Below, piece after piece: positions 11,941-22,924 of a stretch of 64,000 nt of DNA (its first letter is position 1; the number at the start of each line of letters is the position of its first letter). Source of the DNA: Dryomyza anilis (lineage: Eukaryota > Arthropoda > Insecta > Diptera > Dryomyzidae); contig OX638132.1 in assembly GCA_951804985.1 (NCBI GenBank), positions 44,678,791-44,742,790 on the forward strand, given 5' to 3'. Under the pieces are notes generated by a model. The model ran no database searches and was not told where the DNA came from. It worked only from the letters and a program-made list of their open reading frames with translations. Both the position numbers and the translations under genes were made by a program.

Positions 11941-12330
11941 ATAATAATAATATAATAGTTTGGCGCTACAGTCCTGTATAGAACTTCGGCCGAGCTCTCT
12001 CACCATTTTGAGCCGATAATAATAATAATATAATAGTTTGGCGCTAGAGTCCTGTATAGAACTTCGGCAGAGCTCTCTGACCATTTTGAGCTGTCCCACC
12101 ACTTTGTACTCAAAGTGGTGGGACCTACAGTTCATTGCCGAATCCGAACGGCGGTGAGAGCTTTTCATAGGCAATGGTTTTACTCTCGTAGGTTTGCCAT
12201 TTACTGACGAGAGGTAGCGCGGTATAGAAAAATGTTTCCATGAAAAGATGTTGTTTGCCCCAGTCCAGGCTTGAACCGGGGACCTTTCGGCTCGCAGTCC
12301 AACGCACTAACCACTGAGCTAACGCGGCTA
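11941..12330 (-). mobile_element. tRNA-derived SINE, copy 1, with duplicated tail
   Basis: On the minus strand it starts at 12330 with a tRNA-like head: box A 'tagctcagtgg', box B 'ggttcaagcct'. Read as a tRNA cloverleaf, the anticodon loop would be ctgcgag, suggesting a tRNA-Arg-like source. The body matches copies at 22925, 30573 and 60211. Unlike them, the last 78 bp including the ATT-repeat tail are present twice (11941-12018 and 12019-12096). A perfect 13-bp inverted repeat (gtcccaccacttt...) sits at about 12089-12121. Confidence 0.88.
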
Positions 12331-13104
12331 CAATAAGATAAGATAGCTTAAATACAGCTTTTAGTTAAAATATTTAGAATTTTTATCATAATTTGATAAG
12401 GTTCGTACGTTGGGCCACCCATTTTCTCATTACTAGAAACACTCACATATTTTCCTAGCATATAATTACTCAAATGCAAGTGTCATAGTGATTTTTTTTA
12501 ATATAGAGCATAGTTTGAAAAAACTCAAAAATGAGAACTCATAATGTATCACTTATGCATCATTCTCATAAATGAGAAAGCATTTATTTTCTTTTGTTGC
12601 TCACCACATGCACACACACAGTAAGATTAACGAAAATCCGACTTACTCATTTCTCATCAATGAGAATTAAGCGGAGAGTAAAAATTGTATACTCATGAGT
12701 ACTGCCTTGTACTCTTTAATTTTACTCCTCATGAGGAATAGCAATACGCTTTTCCGCATACTTATGAAATTACAAGGTCAAATCTGGCTAACATTGTGCA
12801 CACTTTTTGTATGTGTGCAACAAGTAAACGGTGTTGCCAGACCAGATCCGTCGAAACTGAAAATGTTTTATTTTATAAATAATATTTTATATAATACTAC
12901 CTGGATACGTGCACGACTCGTGCAAAGATTTTGTGAATGCAAGGATATGGAGTGATTTTGTTATTATAAAGAGCATTTTTATTATTTATATCAGGGACCC
13001 ATGCTTCGCTGGGAACGTTTTTTATTGGTGTTATAAATGTAGTAACAAAACAAAAATTATTACCCGTAGAATTCTACCCGGTAGAATTCTTCCCAGTAGA
13101 AGTT
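12331..13104. other. No gene seen; repeated 'gaatgag' motifs
   Basis: 12430-12735 has many 'atgaga', 'ctcat' words in both orientations (for example 'cattctcataaatgagaa'). 'ggttcgtacgttgggccacc' near 12402 resembles 6706-6724. 13066-13098 has an inverted 'gtagaattctac' motif repeated. No open frame with recognisable homology. Confidence 0.4.
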
Positions 13105-13240
13105 TTAGTGTGGTGAGTTTTAGTGTGATGAATTTAGTGTGGTGAGTTTTAGTGTTGTGAGTTTCGGTGTGGTGAGTTTAGGTGTGGTGAGTTTATGTGT
13201 GATGAATTTTTGTGTGGTGAGATTAACTAATATGAGTAAC
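13105..13240. repeat. Minisatellite, ~16-bp unit 'gtgtggtgagttttag'
   Basis: About eight imperfect copies of a unit alternating 'gtgtggtgagtttt' and 'gtgtgatgaatttt'. Confidence 0.85.
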
Positions 13241-13740
13241 ATCCAATTATAAAGTTTAGTTGAAATCGATATCATTAGGGCTGAGATATAGCGTACTGAA
13301 TTTTTGGGTTCTATGGGAGGTGCCACACCCCTTTGCCCAATCTGGTTTATTTATGATTTAGAATACTCGATGGACTTTATATCATAGTAATTCAAATTTT
13401 CAGAAAAATATGTTCAGTGGTTTTGCTATAAATCTGAATTATATACAAAAAATAAAAATGGGCGTAAAAGTGGGAGTGGTCAACGAAAACTGTATAGTGA
13501 CCTTCTCCTGGATCTGTAGGATATATATTCTAAATTTTAAGGAAATCGGTGCACAGGTGTACGTTTGCATACACTCTAAGAAATATAATTTAGAAGTAGT
13601 AAAGGTCTAATATAAGTTTATATTTAAATGTTTACTGTTTACTTAGGTTAATTAAGTATTAATTGTAATAGAAAAGAAATAAAACTAACATTAAATATGC
13701 ATATATTGTAAAAAACATATATGTTAAATCTCTCAACGCA
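13241..13740. other. No gene seen; probable degenerate interspersed repeat
   Basis: Contains 'gtgccacaccccttt', 'atgggcgtaaaagtggga' and a 'ggatatatattctaaattt' stretch, a style seen in the DINE bodies near 15720-16020. Homology is too weak to call. Confidence 0.35.
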
Positions 13741-14118
13741 TTATTTGAATTCCATGCCGTGTACATTTTCCAAATGAAAATCTAAATTGGTTTGTGTGCT
13801 AAACATATGGCCGCAAATCTGGCATGGTCTTTTTGGGCCATTGTTCACAACTTCATATTGAGAGAAATTTGTGAGGGTCAGCGATTTTAGTATGACGTCG
13901 TGTTCTTTTTCCATATGTTTGTTGAGATTGTCCTTGCTGAGAAAGGATTGTTCGCAAATAATGCAACTATATTTCGAATCCGACTGCAAATTATTGGTAG
14001 GCTCCTCTACGACTGTATTTGTCTGTTCCAGTTCTGGTATTTGAATTGATTCGCTATGAGTGCGTTTGTGAACTTTCAAGGTGTATTTCTCAGTAAATGT
14101 TTTAGAGCAGTACTCGCT
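13741..14118 (-). pseudogene. C2H2 zinc-finger protein fragment
   Basis: Open on the minus strand from just after a stop at 14119-14121 to the TAA at 13741. It encodes a finger missing its first Cys (EYCSKTFTEKYTLKVHKRTH), a linker, then two complete fingers: YSCIICEQSFLSKDNLNKHM ending H, and RPCQICGHMFSTQTNLDFHL ending H. Upstream, further finger-like pieces (FTCKVCKKHRLD, then FKC...) are broken by stops in all frames to about 14270. Could be the last exon of a host DNA-binding protein or, more likely given the upstream stops, a decayed or transposed copy. It is the only host-like coding sequence in the window. Confidence 0.8.
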
Positions 14119-14371
14119 CTACTGACGTGTTTTTCAAGACATAAATGTTATTTAACACAAGTGTACTGTTTTGAGAGTAATCACACATTTAAAATGGTAA
14201 CATTACAGATTCTGCAGTGTTTTGAAAATAAGCACAATCTAGTCTGTGCTTTTTACACACTTTACATGTAAAAATGAAGTTTAGCACACACTAAAACGTA
14301 TAACAAGGTAACACAGTTATCGCGTTCGGTCTTGTCTGCGCCATTTTCAAAATATGGCATACATAGGCTAA

Positions 14372-14604
14372 TGCTTTGTTTTCACTATATCATTTTGTGT
14401 CAGTTTCATGTTCGAAAATTTCTCAAATTTGTTGTTTTTCGATATGGCAAAGATTAAAAAAAATGCCAACATGTTGGCATTTTGATATCGACTGACATGT
14501 TTAATGAACATTTTAATTTTGGACAATTACTGCGTCGCGATCATAATGTAAAGAAAACCAATATGACACAAAATGACAAAAAATCACATAGTGAAAACCA
14601 GGCA
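14372..14604. mobile_element. 233-bp MITE with TAA target duplication
   Basis: Ends are inverted: TGCTTTGTTTTCACTAT at the left, and TGCCTGGTTTTCACTAT read inward from the right (14 of 17 identical). TAA flanks both sides (14369-14371 and 14605-14607). The centre has a perfect palindrome, aaatgccaacatgttggcat plus its complement end, at about 14460-14481. A 3-bp TWA-type target site suggests PIF/Harbinger relatives; no transposase. Confidence 0.75.
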
Positions 14605-14607
14605 TAA

Positions 14608-15458
14608 GACTAATAAAATTTCAAGTCAAGTAAAATAAAATTTGTATTACGTAACAGAAATTCGATTTTGACGATTTTAAAGATTATATGCAGTTTTAAA
14701 ATATGTGTGTGCATTTAACTTCCTAATATAAAACGAGACAAAAACGAATTCCACAGAAATTTCATTTTTTTAACTAAATAAAACATAAGGACGACTAATT
14801 AATAAATAAAAAAATTCTGTCAGCAGCATTTTTGATGATTTTATGACCAATTCGATTTCGTTTTACATTATAAAGTTCGAAGTTTATGAATTTACTATTT
14901 AATACATATTTAATAATTATGCATTTGCTTTATATATTTACTTCATATATAATATATGTCTGTATACTTTATTTACACGCATTATTTTAATAAATACACA
15001 AATAGTATGCATGAATATGGTTATCATAGCAAAACAACCAAAAATTTAGGTTTTCAACTTTTTTTTATAAAACGTAAATTATAAATAAAAATGAGATTTT
15101 TTTTTACATTTTAGAAAAAATAAATAGGGGCACTTGGTGTAAAGTGGGAAATGAAGTTTTGTGGAAAATTTCATATTTTTTAAAAGTTATTGCATTTTTA
15201 GACAAAAAAAAAACTACTGTCATGTGTTACTCAATATGGCATCCACTTTTTCATTCACGATTTAAATCAAATTTGTGCCTTATGGTTGCTTTTCAGAAAC
15301 AAGTGAATAAAATGTATTGAAAAAGTTTTCTGGAGTGGTTGTGTTTGTTTTCAAAAAATATGCAATTTTGACGTTTTCAATTAAATAAGTATATTTAAAA
15401 TTAACGTATGTTGTATTTTTTTAAAAATAAAATAGGGGCTTCGCCAATAATTTAACGT
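14608..15458. other. No gene seen
   Basis: Strongly AT-rich intergenic-type sequence without open frames, tandem repeats or recognisable ends. Confidence 0.5.
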
Positions 15459-16773
15459 AGTTGGAAAAGTTAGGTCACATGGGTAAGTTCGGTCACATGG
15501 GACGGACTTTTATAGTCGTTCGGGCCCGACTATGGAATACCCTACACCTTTGGTGTGAATATTTATGTTGGTAATTTAATTGTATACCTACCTTTAAAGT
15601 TCATAATAATGTTACACTCAGAATATTATTTACATACCAAATTTCTAACGACGTATATCCAATTAATTTAAAAATTGATGTAAAAGTGAAAAACTTTTTT
15701 TTTTTTTTTAAATAAATGTAGGCGGATCACTCCCACTTTTAAAACATATGTAGAGATTTAAGGCTAATATTTGATAATTTTATGTTCATTAATTTGCGAA
15801 TAAAATGTCCACTATGAAAAAGCGAAATGTAATAAAAATGTGGGCGTATCACGCCCATTTTTGGATCACATATTCTTAGGTGAATTCTAACAATACGTTT
15901 TAAATTTTATAAGTAACTTTAAGAGTTATTGCTTCGTAAAGAGTTATATAAAAGTAACTTGAATGGGAGGTGGGCGTGTCCGTTGACCAATTTGGCTCAT
16001 TTCCATTGACAAAACTAACTTTTGGCTAAAAAGTATTGAAACGAAATTTCATCGCATTCTAAGCAGTATTTCTCAAGTTATCGTGTATACGGACAGCAAG
16101 ACAGACGGACATGGCTAAACGGACTCGGGTGATGATGCTGATTAAGAATATATATACTTTTACATACCGGACACGCTTCCTAAGGAACGTAACAATATAT
16201 GTACAAAGTTAATATACCCTGTACCTAATGGGTGTAGGGTATAATAAAATACTTTTACATACCGGACACGCTTCCTAAGGAACGTAACAATATATGTACA
16301 AAGTTAATATACCCTGTACCTAATGGGTGTAGGGTATAATAAAATGTGGGCGGATCACGCCCATTTTTGGAACACATATTTATAGGTGAATTCTACCAAT
16401 ACGTTTTAAATTATATAAGTATATCTTGAATACTTTTCGAGTTATTGGTTCCTAAAGTGTTATATATAAGTGACTTCTCTGGGAGGTGGCCGTGTCCGTC
16501 GACCAATTTGGCTCATTTACATTGACAGAACTAACTTTTGGCTAAAAAGTATTGAAACGAAATTTTATCACATTCTAAACAGTATTTCTCAAGTTATCGT
16601 GTATACGGACAGCAAGACAGACCGACAGACAGACAGACGGACATAGCTAAACGGACTCGGGTGGTGATGCTGATCAAGAATATATATTCTTTTCCATACC
16701 GGCCACGCCTCCTAAGGGGCGTTACAATATCTGCACAAACTTATACCCCGTACCTCATAGGTGTAGGGTATAA
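15459..16773 (+). mobile_element. Two overlapping DINE-like elements
   Basis: The first begins near 15459 with sequence like the 4576 element, followed by the inverted repeat 'agtcgttcgggcccgact' and 'ccctacacc'. Its body at 15832-16250 ('gtgggcgtatcacgccc' to 'gtgtagggtata') is repeated, diverged, at 16346-16773 ('gtgggcggatcacgccc' to 'gtgtagggtata'). Each has a short CAGA run, the 'aagaatatatat' block and a final 'tagggtataat'. Confidence 0.75.
16156..16345 (+). repeat. Perfect 95-bp tandem duplication of the DINE end
   Basis: 16156-16250 and 16251-16345 are identical; both run from 'acttttacataccggacac' to 'gtagggtataataaaat'. The absence of any difference implies recent duplication compared with the diverged bodies on either side. 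Confidence 0.93.
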
Positions 16774-17431
16774 TGATACTAAGCCATGTAGAAATTGCGA
16801 TATTTGTTGCTATATTGTGGGGAGCAATTATTTTTTTTTTTTTTTAGGAAGTAAAATTGTATTTAAGCAATTTTAATGGAGGACGAGTAATTGCACAATT
16901 TTTAATTTTAGAATATTAGTTCTGGAAGATATTTACGAATATTCACTATTTTTCATTACATTAATATGTTTTATATATTCTGAATGTATTTATAGTGTTT
17001 AATTATTTTGAAAAAAAGCGTCCAAAAATAAAATTAAAATTTTAGTCTGTTAATTTAAAAAAAAATATTACGAACTACTCTATTACATAGTCCCATTTAA
17101 AAAAAAATGAAATATTTTAATGTATTTGTTGACGGCAGATTTAAACTTTTTCACTTTACCACAGTCTACCCTACACACAAAAGAAAAATTGTGTAATTTT
17201 ACAATCATAAAGCGAGGTAACTTGTTTCCTCGCTTTATAGTTGCATTTTTAAACACGCGTTTAAAAATGTTTAAATTTAAACTTTAAGAATCAACAATAT
17301 GTGTGTAAAATTGTACATTAAAATGTGGAAAATTAATTACTCTATTCTGGTGTGAAACTTAAACATAAAATGTTTCTAAAATTGTTTTTTATTCATAAAA
17401 TTTATTGTAAAGTTTTGAATTTCCGTTGGAT
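16774..17431. other. No gene seen; one hairpin
   Basis: AT-rich. At 17206-17237 'ataaagcgagg' and its exact complement flank a 10-nt loop. Nothing coding. Confidence 0.5.
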
Positions 17432-18555
17432 ATATTTCGCCGGCATATATAAAAAATATATAGTGGCGCATAGTTTTGTACGTCTAAGAAAATTTCATTA
17501 TTTTTTTTGTATCGACTATTAAAAATAAAAGGAGAGAAAAATAATTAAAACTTAAAAAATCTTAAAAACTGGACCCTATTTAACAAAGCCATTTTCGGAA
17601 TTAGCTCCAGTATCAAATAAAGCCTTGGACTTTTCTTAAAAAAAACGACATGTTTTTAACCAAGAAACTTGCTTTGCACAAACTGGAATTGAAATCATTT
17701 TAATTTTTTTTTTTAGTAAGTTTTTTTTTGTATTAGAGACATTCTACACCAAAACTACCAGAGTTCAACACTCACCTGCTCCAAAGATACATTGGTTCAA
17801 AGTTTCAAAAAATGAATCAATAATCACTTTTTGTAGAAAAAAACTCTTGACCGTAGAATTCAGCAAACCTCGCTTTAAGGAAATAAAACCAACTTCGTCA
17901 TAAGTCCTAAATCTGAACATCTAATCAATGGTCATTGTGATTTTAATTAATTGTTCATAAAAAAGAAACCTTTTCAAATTTATATACGAAATTTTTAAAA
18001 AACAAACTTTTTCAATAGTTTAAGTATTGTTTGTATCGAAAAATCTAAAAAAATTAGTTACCAGTCTGACATGTGATTTATGCCTTGAAGTTTTCTCGAA
18101 TAAACTTGGATAATAAAAATCCAATCTTGTTGCTAATTTTTTAAATTTTGTAATTTTCGTAGAGTAAAATTTTATGTTAGGATAATTTAAATATTTTCCA
18201 CATCGATATCGCAATGCTTTTCAAATAAATATCGATATATTTTAACTATTTGATGCAATATTAATCCAGAATCGTTTTTATTATCGTTTCGAAAAAAAAC
18301 TGCGATATGTCGCTTTGAACTATTTTTGCAGTTTTAGTACGACGGTACAAGATCTAATTCGATATCGTTCAATTTTGCCGACATAAAAAATTGCAACAAT
18401 TTTGATGATTGTCAGGTGTCTGTTTTATAAAATTTTCTCTAGTGTTTGAAATATAGGTACTCCACTGTAAATACCTCAGACAAAATATTTGGCAGGATCA
18501 AAGAAGTTCGGACATTTAATCAATTATTTCAAATAGACAAAAATCGCACCATTTG
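17432..18555 (-). mobile_element. hAT-A copy, reversed, both ends missing
   Basis: Reverse complement of 61385-62970 of the full copy, including 'atatcgatatttatttg', 'tggtgtggaatgtct' and 'gttagacgtacaaaactatg' blocks. Ends at 'aatcgcaccattt' (18555). Non-coding. Confidence 0.8.
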
Positions 18556-19103
18556 TGTCAATGCATCCATGGGGGACGGACGTGTCGTCTTCATGTCTTT
18601 TAAATGTGTTCCGTCCGTCGCTGTTAAGTCTAATTGTCGCATACAATTTTGTTTAGTGTGCCCGCCCAACATGAAATAACAATAAAAACAAAACTAAAAT
18701 AAAACACAAATTAAATTAAACAAATTAAAACAAAATTACATTTTAATAAACACCAACCAAATAAATAGAACAATAAAATAACAAACAACAACATCACAAT
18801 AGAACCGGTTTCGCGCTGCCTGCTGAGTTGCTGCACTCAACGTTTTTTTTTTTTGCAATTGCCAAAGCAAAGGGCTTTTCTATGCTCTTTGCTGCACTTG
18901 CACAGGTTTGTTTCGTATCTCTTCCCTCCCTCATCCTACTCCACGCTACTAGCGCTCAAAGTTGAGGCTGCACTGAGTGCGTGATCTATGCTGTGGTAAA
19001 GGCCTTACACTCACCACGGCTTGACTTACGCTCTCATTTGTTTGTAGCAACTGCTGCGCTTTGGTAGTATGTATGTCTGTTTTGAAGTTGCCCAGTAGGA
19101 AAA
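18556..19103 (+). other. Probable 5' untranslated part of nonLTR-A
   Basis: GC composition changes from the A-rich stretch 18678-18800 to a more balanced 18801-19103, directly preceding the endonuclease frame. No ORF1-like gag with zinc knuckles is visible. A 'ggacggacg'/'cgtccgtc' inverted pair occurs at about 18575-18620. The true element start is not established. Confidence 0.4.
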
Positions 19104-19594
19104 ATGTCGCAAAAATTTCTCACAGATTTTTGCAACATTCGTGGGCTGAGAACGAATTTCTTCTCTATATATGCGTATGTGTCCGTCAATAGGCCACAAA
19201 TAATGGCACTTGGTGAGACCCAGGTTAGTGAGGATGCAGATCCACTGGATACCTGGGTACCTGGGTATTACTTAGTGCCATTATTTTGTGCCTATAGGGG
19301 TCTCGCTCTTTTTATTCGGAGTGACGTTCTGTATCAACTGCAGCAACAACATAGTGTGTCGGATAGCGAATTTAATACAATTTGGGTTAAATTCAAAATC
19401 CAAACACACATCATGCACTTGTGCTTTCTTTATAGGAGTCCGAATATAGATAGGGTTTCCACCTGTAATAAGCTTATTTGATTCGATCTCAAATATATTG
19501 GAGCAATTTCCAGGCAGTGAAATTGTTGTTGCCGGCGATTTTAATGTGCACAACGCCACTTGGTTGAGCCACTCGGGTCTTGAAACACAGGAGG
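19104..19594 (+). pseudogene. nonLTR-A apurinic-type endonuclease, N-terminal part
   Basis: Open frame 19104-19481 reads FCNIRGLRTNFFS, PQIMALGETQVSED (catalytic Glu of the EN family), VPGYYLVPLFCAYRGLALFI and HLCFLYRSPN. After a frameshift near 19478 it continues with SEIVVAGDFNVHNATWLSHS, holding the GDFN catalytic motif (about 19531-19545). At 19594 it is cut by hAT-C; the missing SDH motif appears on the other side at 20730-20738. The enzyme would nick target DNA to prime reverse transcription. The sequence style is that of CR1/Jockey-type elements, but the clade is uncertain. Confidence 0.87.
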
Positions 19595-20590
19595 TAGAGA
19601 TGGGCACGTGAGTGAGTTTTGACTCACACTCACTCACGCTGAATTTTTCTAATCACGCACACTCACTCACGACATTTTTTGATCTAGTCACACTCACTCA
19701 CAATCACGTGAGTAAAATTAAGATACAATCATGCGTGATCACGCGTGATCACGCGTGAATCACGCTGAATCACGTGTTTTTTTTGCTATTGCTTTCAGAA
19801 TACATAAAAATACATATTTCATTTGTATATGTTGGTGAGATTGGTCGGCCGAGCGTGGCACCTCTTATACAACTTACATATTACAAACGCAGTAATGATG
19901 TTAGGGATCTCAATTTTTAACGGAGATGGAAATGTGAAAGACCTTCGATGTACTGTTTATATAAAAATTGCCTCGAAAAATAATTCTCCGGTGAAGAATT
20001 CGTTTGAAATCTTTGAGAATTGTCCCTGTAAAAATTATCTCTGGAAAAGAATTATCAATAAAAAAATCATCCGGTGTAGAATTTACCAGGAATGAATTGA
20101 CTTTGGGAACAACTATTTTTGAAGCGATTTTTTTGGTTACTACATTTAGAACTAAGTACTAAGTACGGCCGGTTTGTAGGGGGTTAGATCAATTGTTGAC
20201 TGAACCTTGTAACTTATTCTGAGTTGAAGAAGGGGTGGGTATTTGACGGTCGGTTATCATGGGTTTGATTTATTATAGTTCTGAATAGTGGGTAGCCGCC
20301 TTCCCAAAGCCTTCTGATTTCAAGGCATGGCCCTACTTGTTCTGTAGTTCAGCAAAAAAAATAGAATAATCGCAAAAAATTAAAAGTGATATTTTTTATT
20401 TTATGAAATTTCGACTCACTCACACTCACTCACGAAAAAAAAGTACTCACGCACACTCACTCACGGTCTTTTTGGTTTACTCACACTCACTCACAATCAC
20501 GTGAGAAAAATTAGTATTCAATCACAATCTCGCGTGATCACGCGTGATTCACGTGAATCACGCTGAATCACGCTTACATGCCCATCTCTA
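19595..20590. mobile_element. hAT-C: 996-bp hAT-like element with 8-bp target duplication
   Basis: TAGAGATGGGCA at 19595 and its exact complement TGCCCATCTCTA at 20579-20590 form 12-bp terminal inverted repeats. ACAGGAGG flanks both sides (19587-19594 and 20591-20598) as an 8-bp target duplication, the hAT hallmark. Inside each end lies a ~155-bp block (19618-19770 and 20411-20576) in the same orientation, packed with CACTCACTCACG and CGCGTGATCACGCGTGA words. The middle (19771-20410) has no transposase. Confidence 0.92.
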
Positions 20591-21880
20591 ACAGGAGGGT
20601 TGTTAGGCTGAGCTGTTTTCAGAGTGCAATCAACTCACTCAATTAGTGAAGTAACCGACGTACCTCCCAAGCGTCGGTGGGCAAAGCCAAACACTCCTAG
20701 ACCTTTTTCTGACTTCACATCATGGTAACTCCGACCACTGTACTGTTTCCGCTGAGTTTTCATATTCTAGTTTACGCGCCTCTTCGATTAAAGCCCCGAC
20801 GAGGACTGTCTTACTCTACCATAGATGTAGTAAAAATTTCTAGTCATTCGTAAAAAGGGTGAAGAATCAGACGACATCCAACTCTTTTTATGAATGGCCA
20901 GACCTTCACTGACCCGGTTGATAAAGCAAATCTCTTGGCAGAATTATTTGCAAATAATTCAACGCTCCCAGATACCAATCAACCACTGCCCGATGTCGAT
21001 TTTGTTTCTTCTGCAATGCCGGAGATTCATTTTCGAACTCGGGCAGTTAAAAAGGTTTTAGCAAACCTCAACATTAACAAAGCCTCTTGGCCAGAAGGCA
21101 TATCTGCCCATGTGTTGAAGAAGTGCGCGTCAACGCTGGCTTGTCCGTTGCGTAACCTTTTCAACATCTCCGACACAACAGGACTTTTTCCATCTTGCTG
21201 GAAGGTTGCCAATGTTCAGCTAGAGCGAAACGAATTACTTAGTGACCAACAATATGGTTTCCGTAGGACCAGATCCACAGGTGACTTGATGGCAGTCCTC
21301 TCCGAAAAGTCCCCTCCTAAAAGTGACTTACGCACTGTCTACACTACCTATATTCGGCCTAAGATGGAATACAACTCGCATATATGGGCAGGGGCTTCTA
21401 AATCTTCTTTGGAGTTCCTGGATCGTATCCAACAACAGGCAATATATTTAATAGGGGATGAAAATATTTCATCCTTATTGGCTCTCTTGCGCACCGAAGG
21501 ACCGTTGGTTGAGTAAGCCTGTTTTATAGGTATTACAACGGTAAGTGTTCGAGGGAGATACATGGCCTGATTCCACCAGGTCGTGTGTTCTCTCGTTCTA
21601 CTCGGGCATCGAACCAAGCCCACCCCATCGTAGTTCACTCTGATCTCAACAGAACCACGCATTATAGATAGAATTCGTTCTTCAGTCGCACGATTCGTTT
21701 GTGGAACAATCTCCCTGCTTCTGTTTTTCCCGACATTTTTGATATTGGCAAATTCAAAACAAATATTCACCGACACTACCTCATCTTTCCTCCCTTCCTC
21801 TAACCCTAATCCTTTCCTACGAGCAACACTGTGCTTTGCATAAATAGGGGGCATCCCCAGAGTGTTGGTTAATCTGTAAA
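20591..21880 (+). pseudogene. nonLTR-A endonuclease end and internally deleted reverse transcriptase
   Basis: After hAT-C the endonuclease resumes with NSDHCTV (SDH at 20730-20738). An open frame 20890-21516 (208 codons) reads RAVKKVLANLNINKAS and CPLRNLFNIS, then jumps after VANVQ (about 21217) to LLSDQQYGFRRTRST, and after LSEK (about 21309) to RTVYTTYIRPKMEYNSHIWA. The palm with the YADD box is missing at the second jump, yet the frame stays open across both deletions. Past 21516, broken frames give THYRQNSFFSRTIRLWNNLP-like text and a 3' end in a short A run near 21878. RT would prime on nicked DNA; this copy cannot. Confidence 0.87.
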
Positions 21881-22432
21881 AAAAAACATAAAATTTAAAA
21901 AATGTTTAAAAATTAGCAACGAGATCGAATTTTTGTTATCTAAGTAAGTTCGAAAAAATTTCGAGGCATAAATCGCATGGCAGGCTTGTTACCAAATTTT
22001 TTATGTATTTGGTACAAACAATACTAAAACATATCGAATAATTTTGTTTTCAAAATATTGTATACAAATTTGATATTTATATAAATTTACAAAGGTTTCC
22101 TATTTATGAACAACTAATTTAAATTGCAAAGACGATTGTGGTTTAGATACTCGATTTAGGAGTTATGACGAAATTTGTTTTATTATCTTTTAAACGAGGC
22201 TTACAGTATTCTATGGTCAAGAGTTTTTTTCTACAACCACAAAAAGTAATTATTGATTAATTTTTTGAGTCTTGATTGAGTCTGGTTGATTGGTGTGGAA
22301 TATCTCCAATACAAAAAGTTTTATTTACTAAAAAAAATGTTAAAATGATTCCAATTCCAGTTTGTGCAATGCAAGACTCTTCTCTGCAAATTTTTGTTTC
22401 TTGTTTTATTCTGATTGCGCCTTTATTTGATA
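21881..22432 (+). mobile_element. hAT-A, left part in A1
   Basis: Matches the full hAT-A copy from about 61830 on ('attagcaacgagatcgaat', 'tggtgtggaatatctccaat', 'aattccagtttgtgcaatgc') until TA at 22431-22432, where TcMar-A is inserted. The sequence resumes at 26931. Its own left end is absent, lost at the junction with nonLTR-A. Confidence 0.8.
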
Positions 22433-22924
22433 CACTGAAAAAAAATACATTTCAAAATCACATTACTTTCATATCAATTTCCAATTCATATCAATTTAAC
22501 AATAAACAATGTTAATCTAACAAGAAACTTTATAGATTGACAATTTTAATGTTAAATGGATATTGAAATTAACATTGCCATATCAATTGTTAATGTTAAT
22601 ATATAATCATTTCTTGTAAAATCAGCGTTGTAGGTAAAGTAGTTTCGTACAAATTACATTCTTATAAGGCATTCTTTTGCAAATCGGACGGATTTCGTCA
22701 AAAATATTCAGTTGCACTTTGGATTTGGATCACATTTTTTTTATAGATTATTGAAAATAAGACAACCCATATTTTTTGTCATTAGGTTTGAAAATACAGG
22801 ATATTTAATAAATGAAAATATGACACATAGACCTTTTTTTAAAATAACTTTGAATCTGTGTATCGCATAACGCAACCTTGGTTTCATTTTGAAGGTAATT
22901 GAATTTTCTACTACTATGGACATG

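Noticed and set aside
12695..12955. 86-codon frame with a possible signal-like hydrophobic segment
   Set aside because: Sits in repeat-rich DNA, overlaps another frame and has no recognisable domain or gene context.
19823..20095. 90-codon frame inside hAT-C considered as a transposase remnant
   Set aside because: No hAT dimerisation or DDE-like motif; too short and unsupported.
21348..21854. 168-codon minus-strand frame, repeated at 28989-29495
   Set aside because: Antisense to the nonLTR-A reverse transcriptase C-terminal region; no homology of its own.
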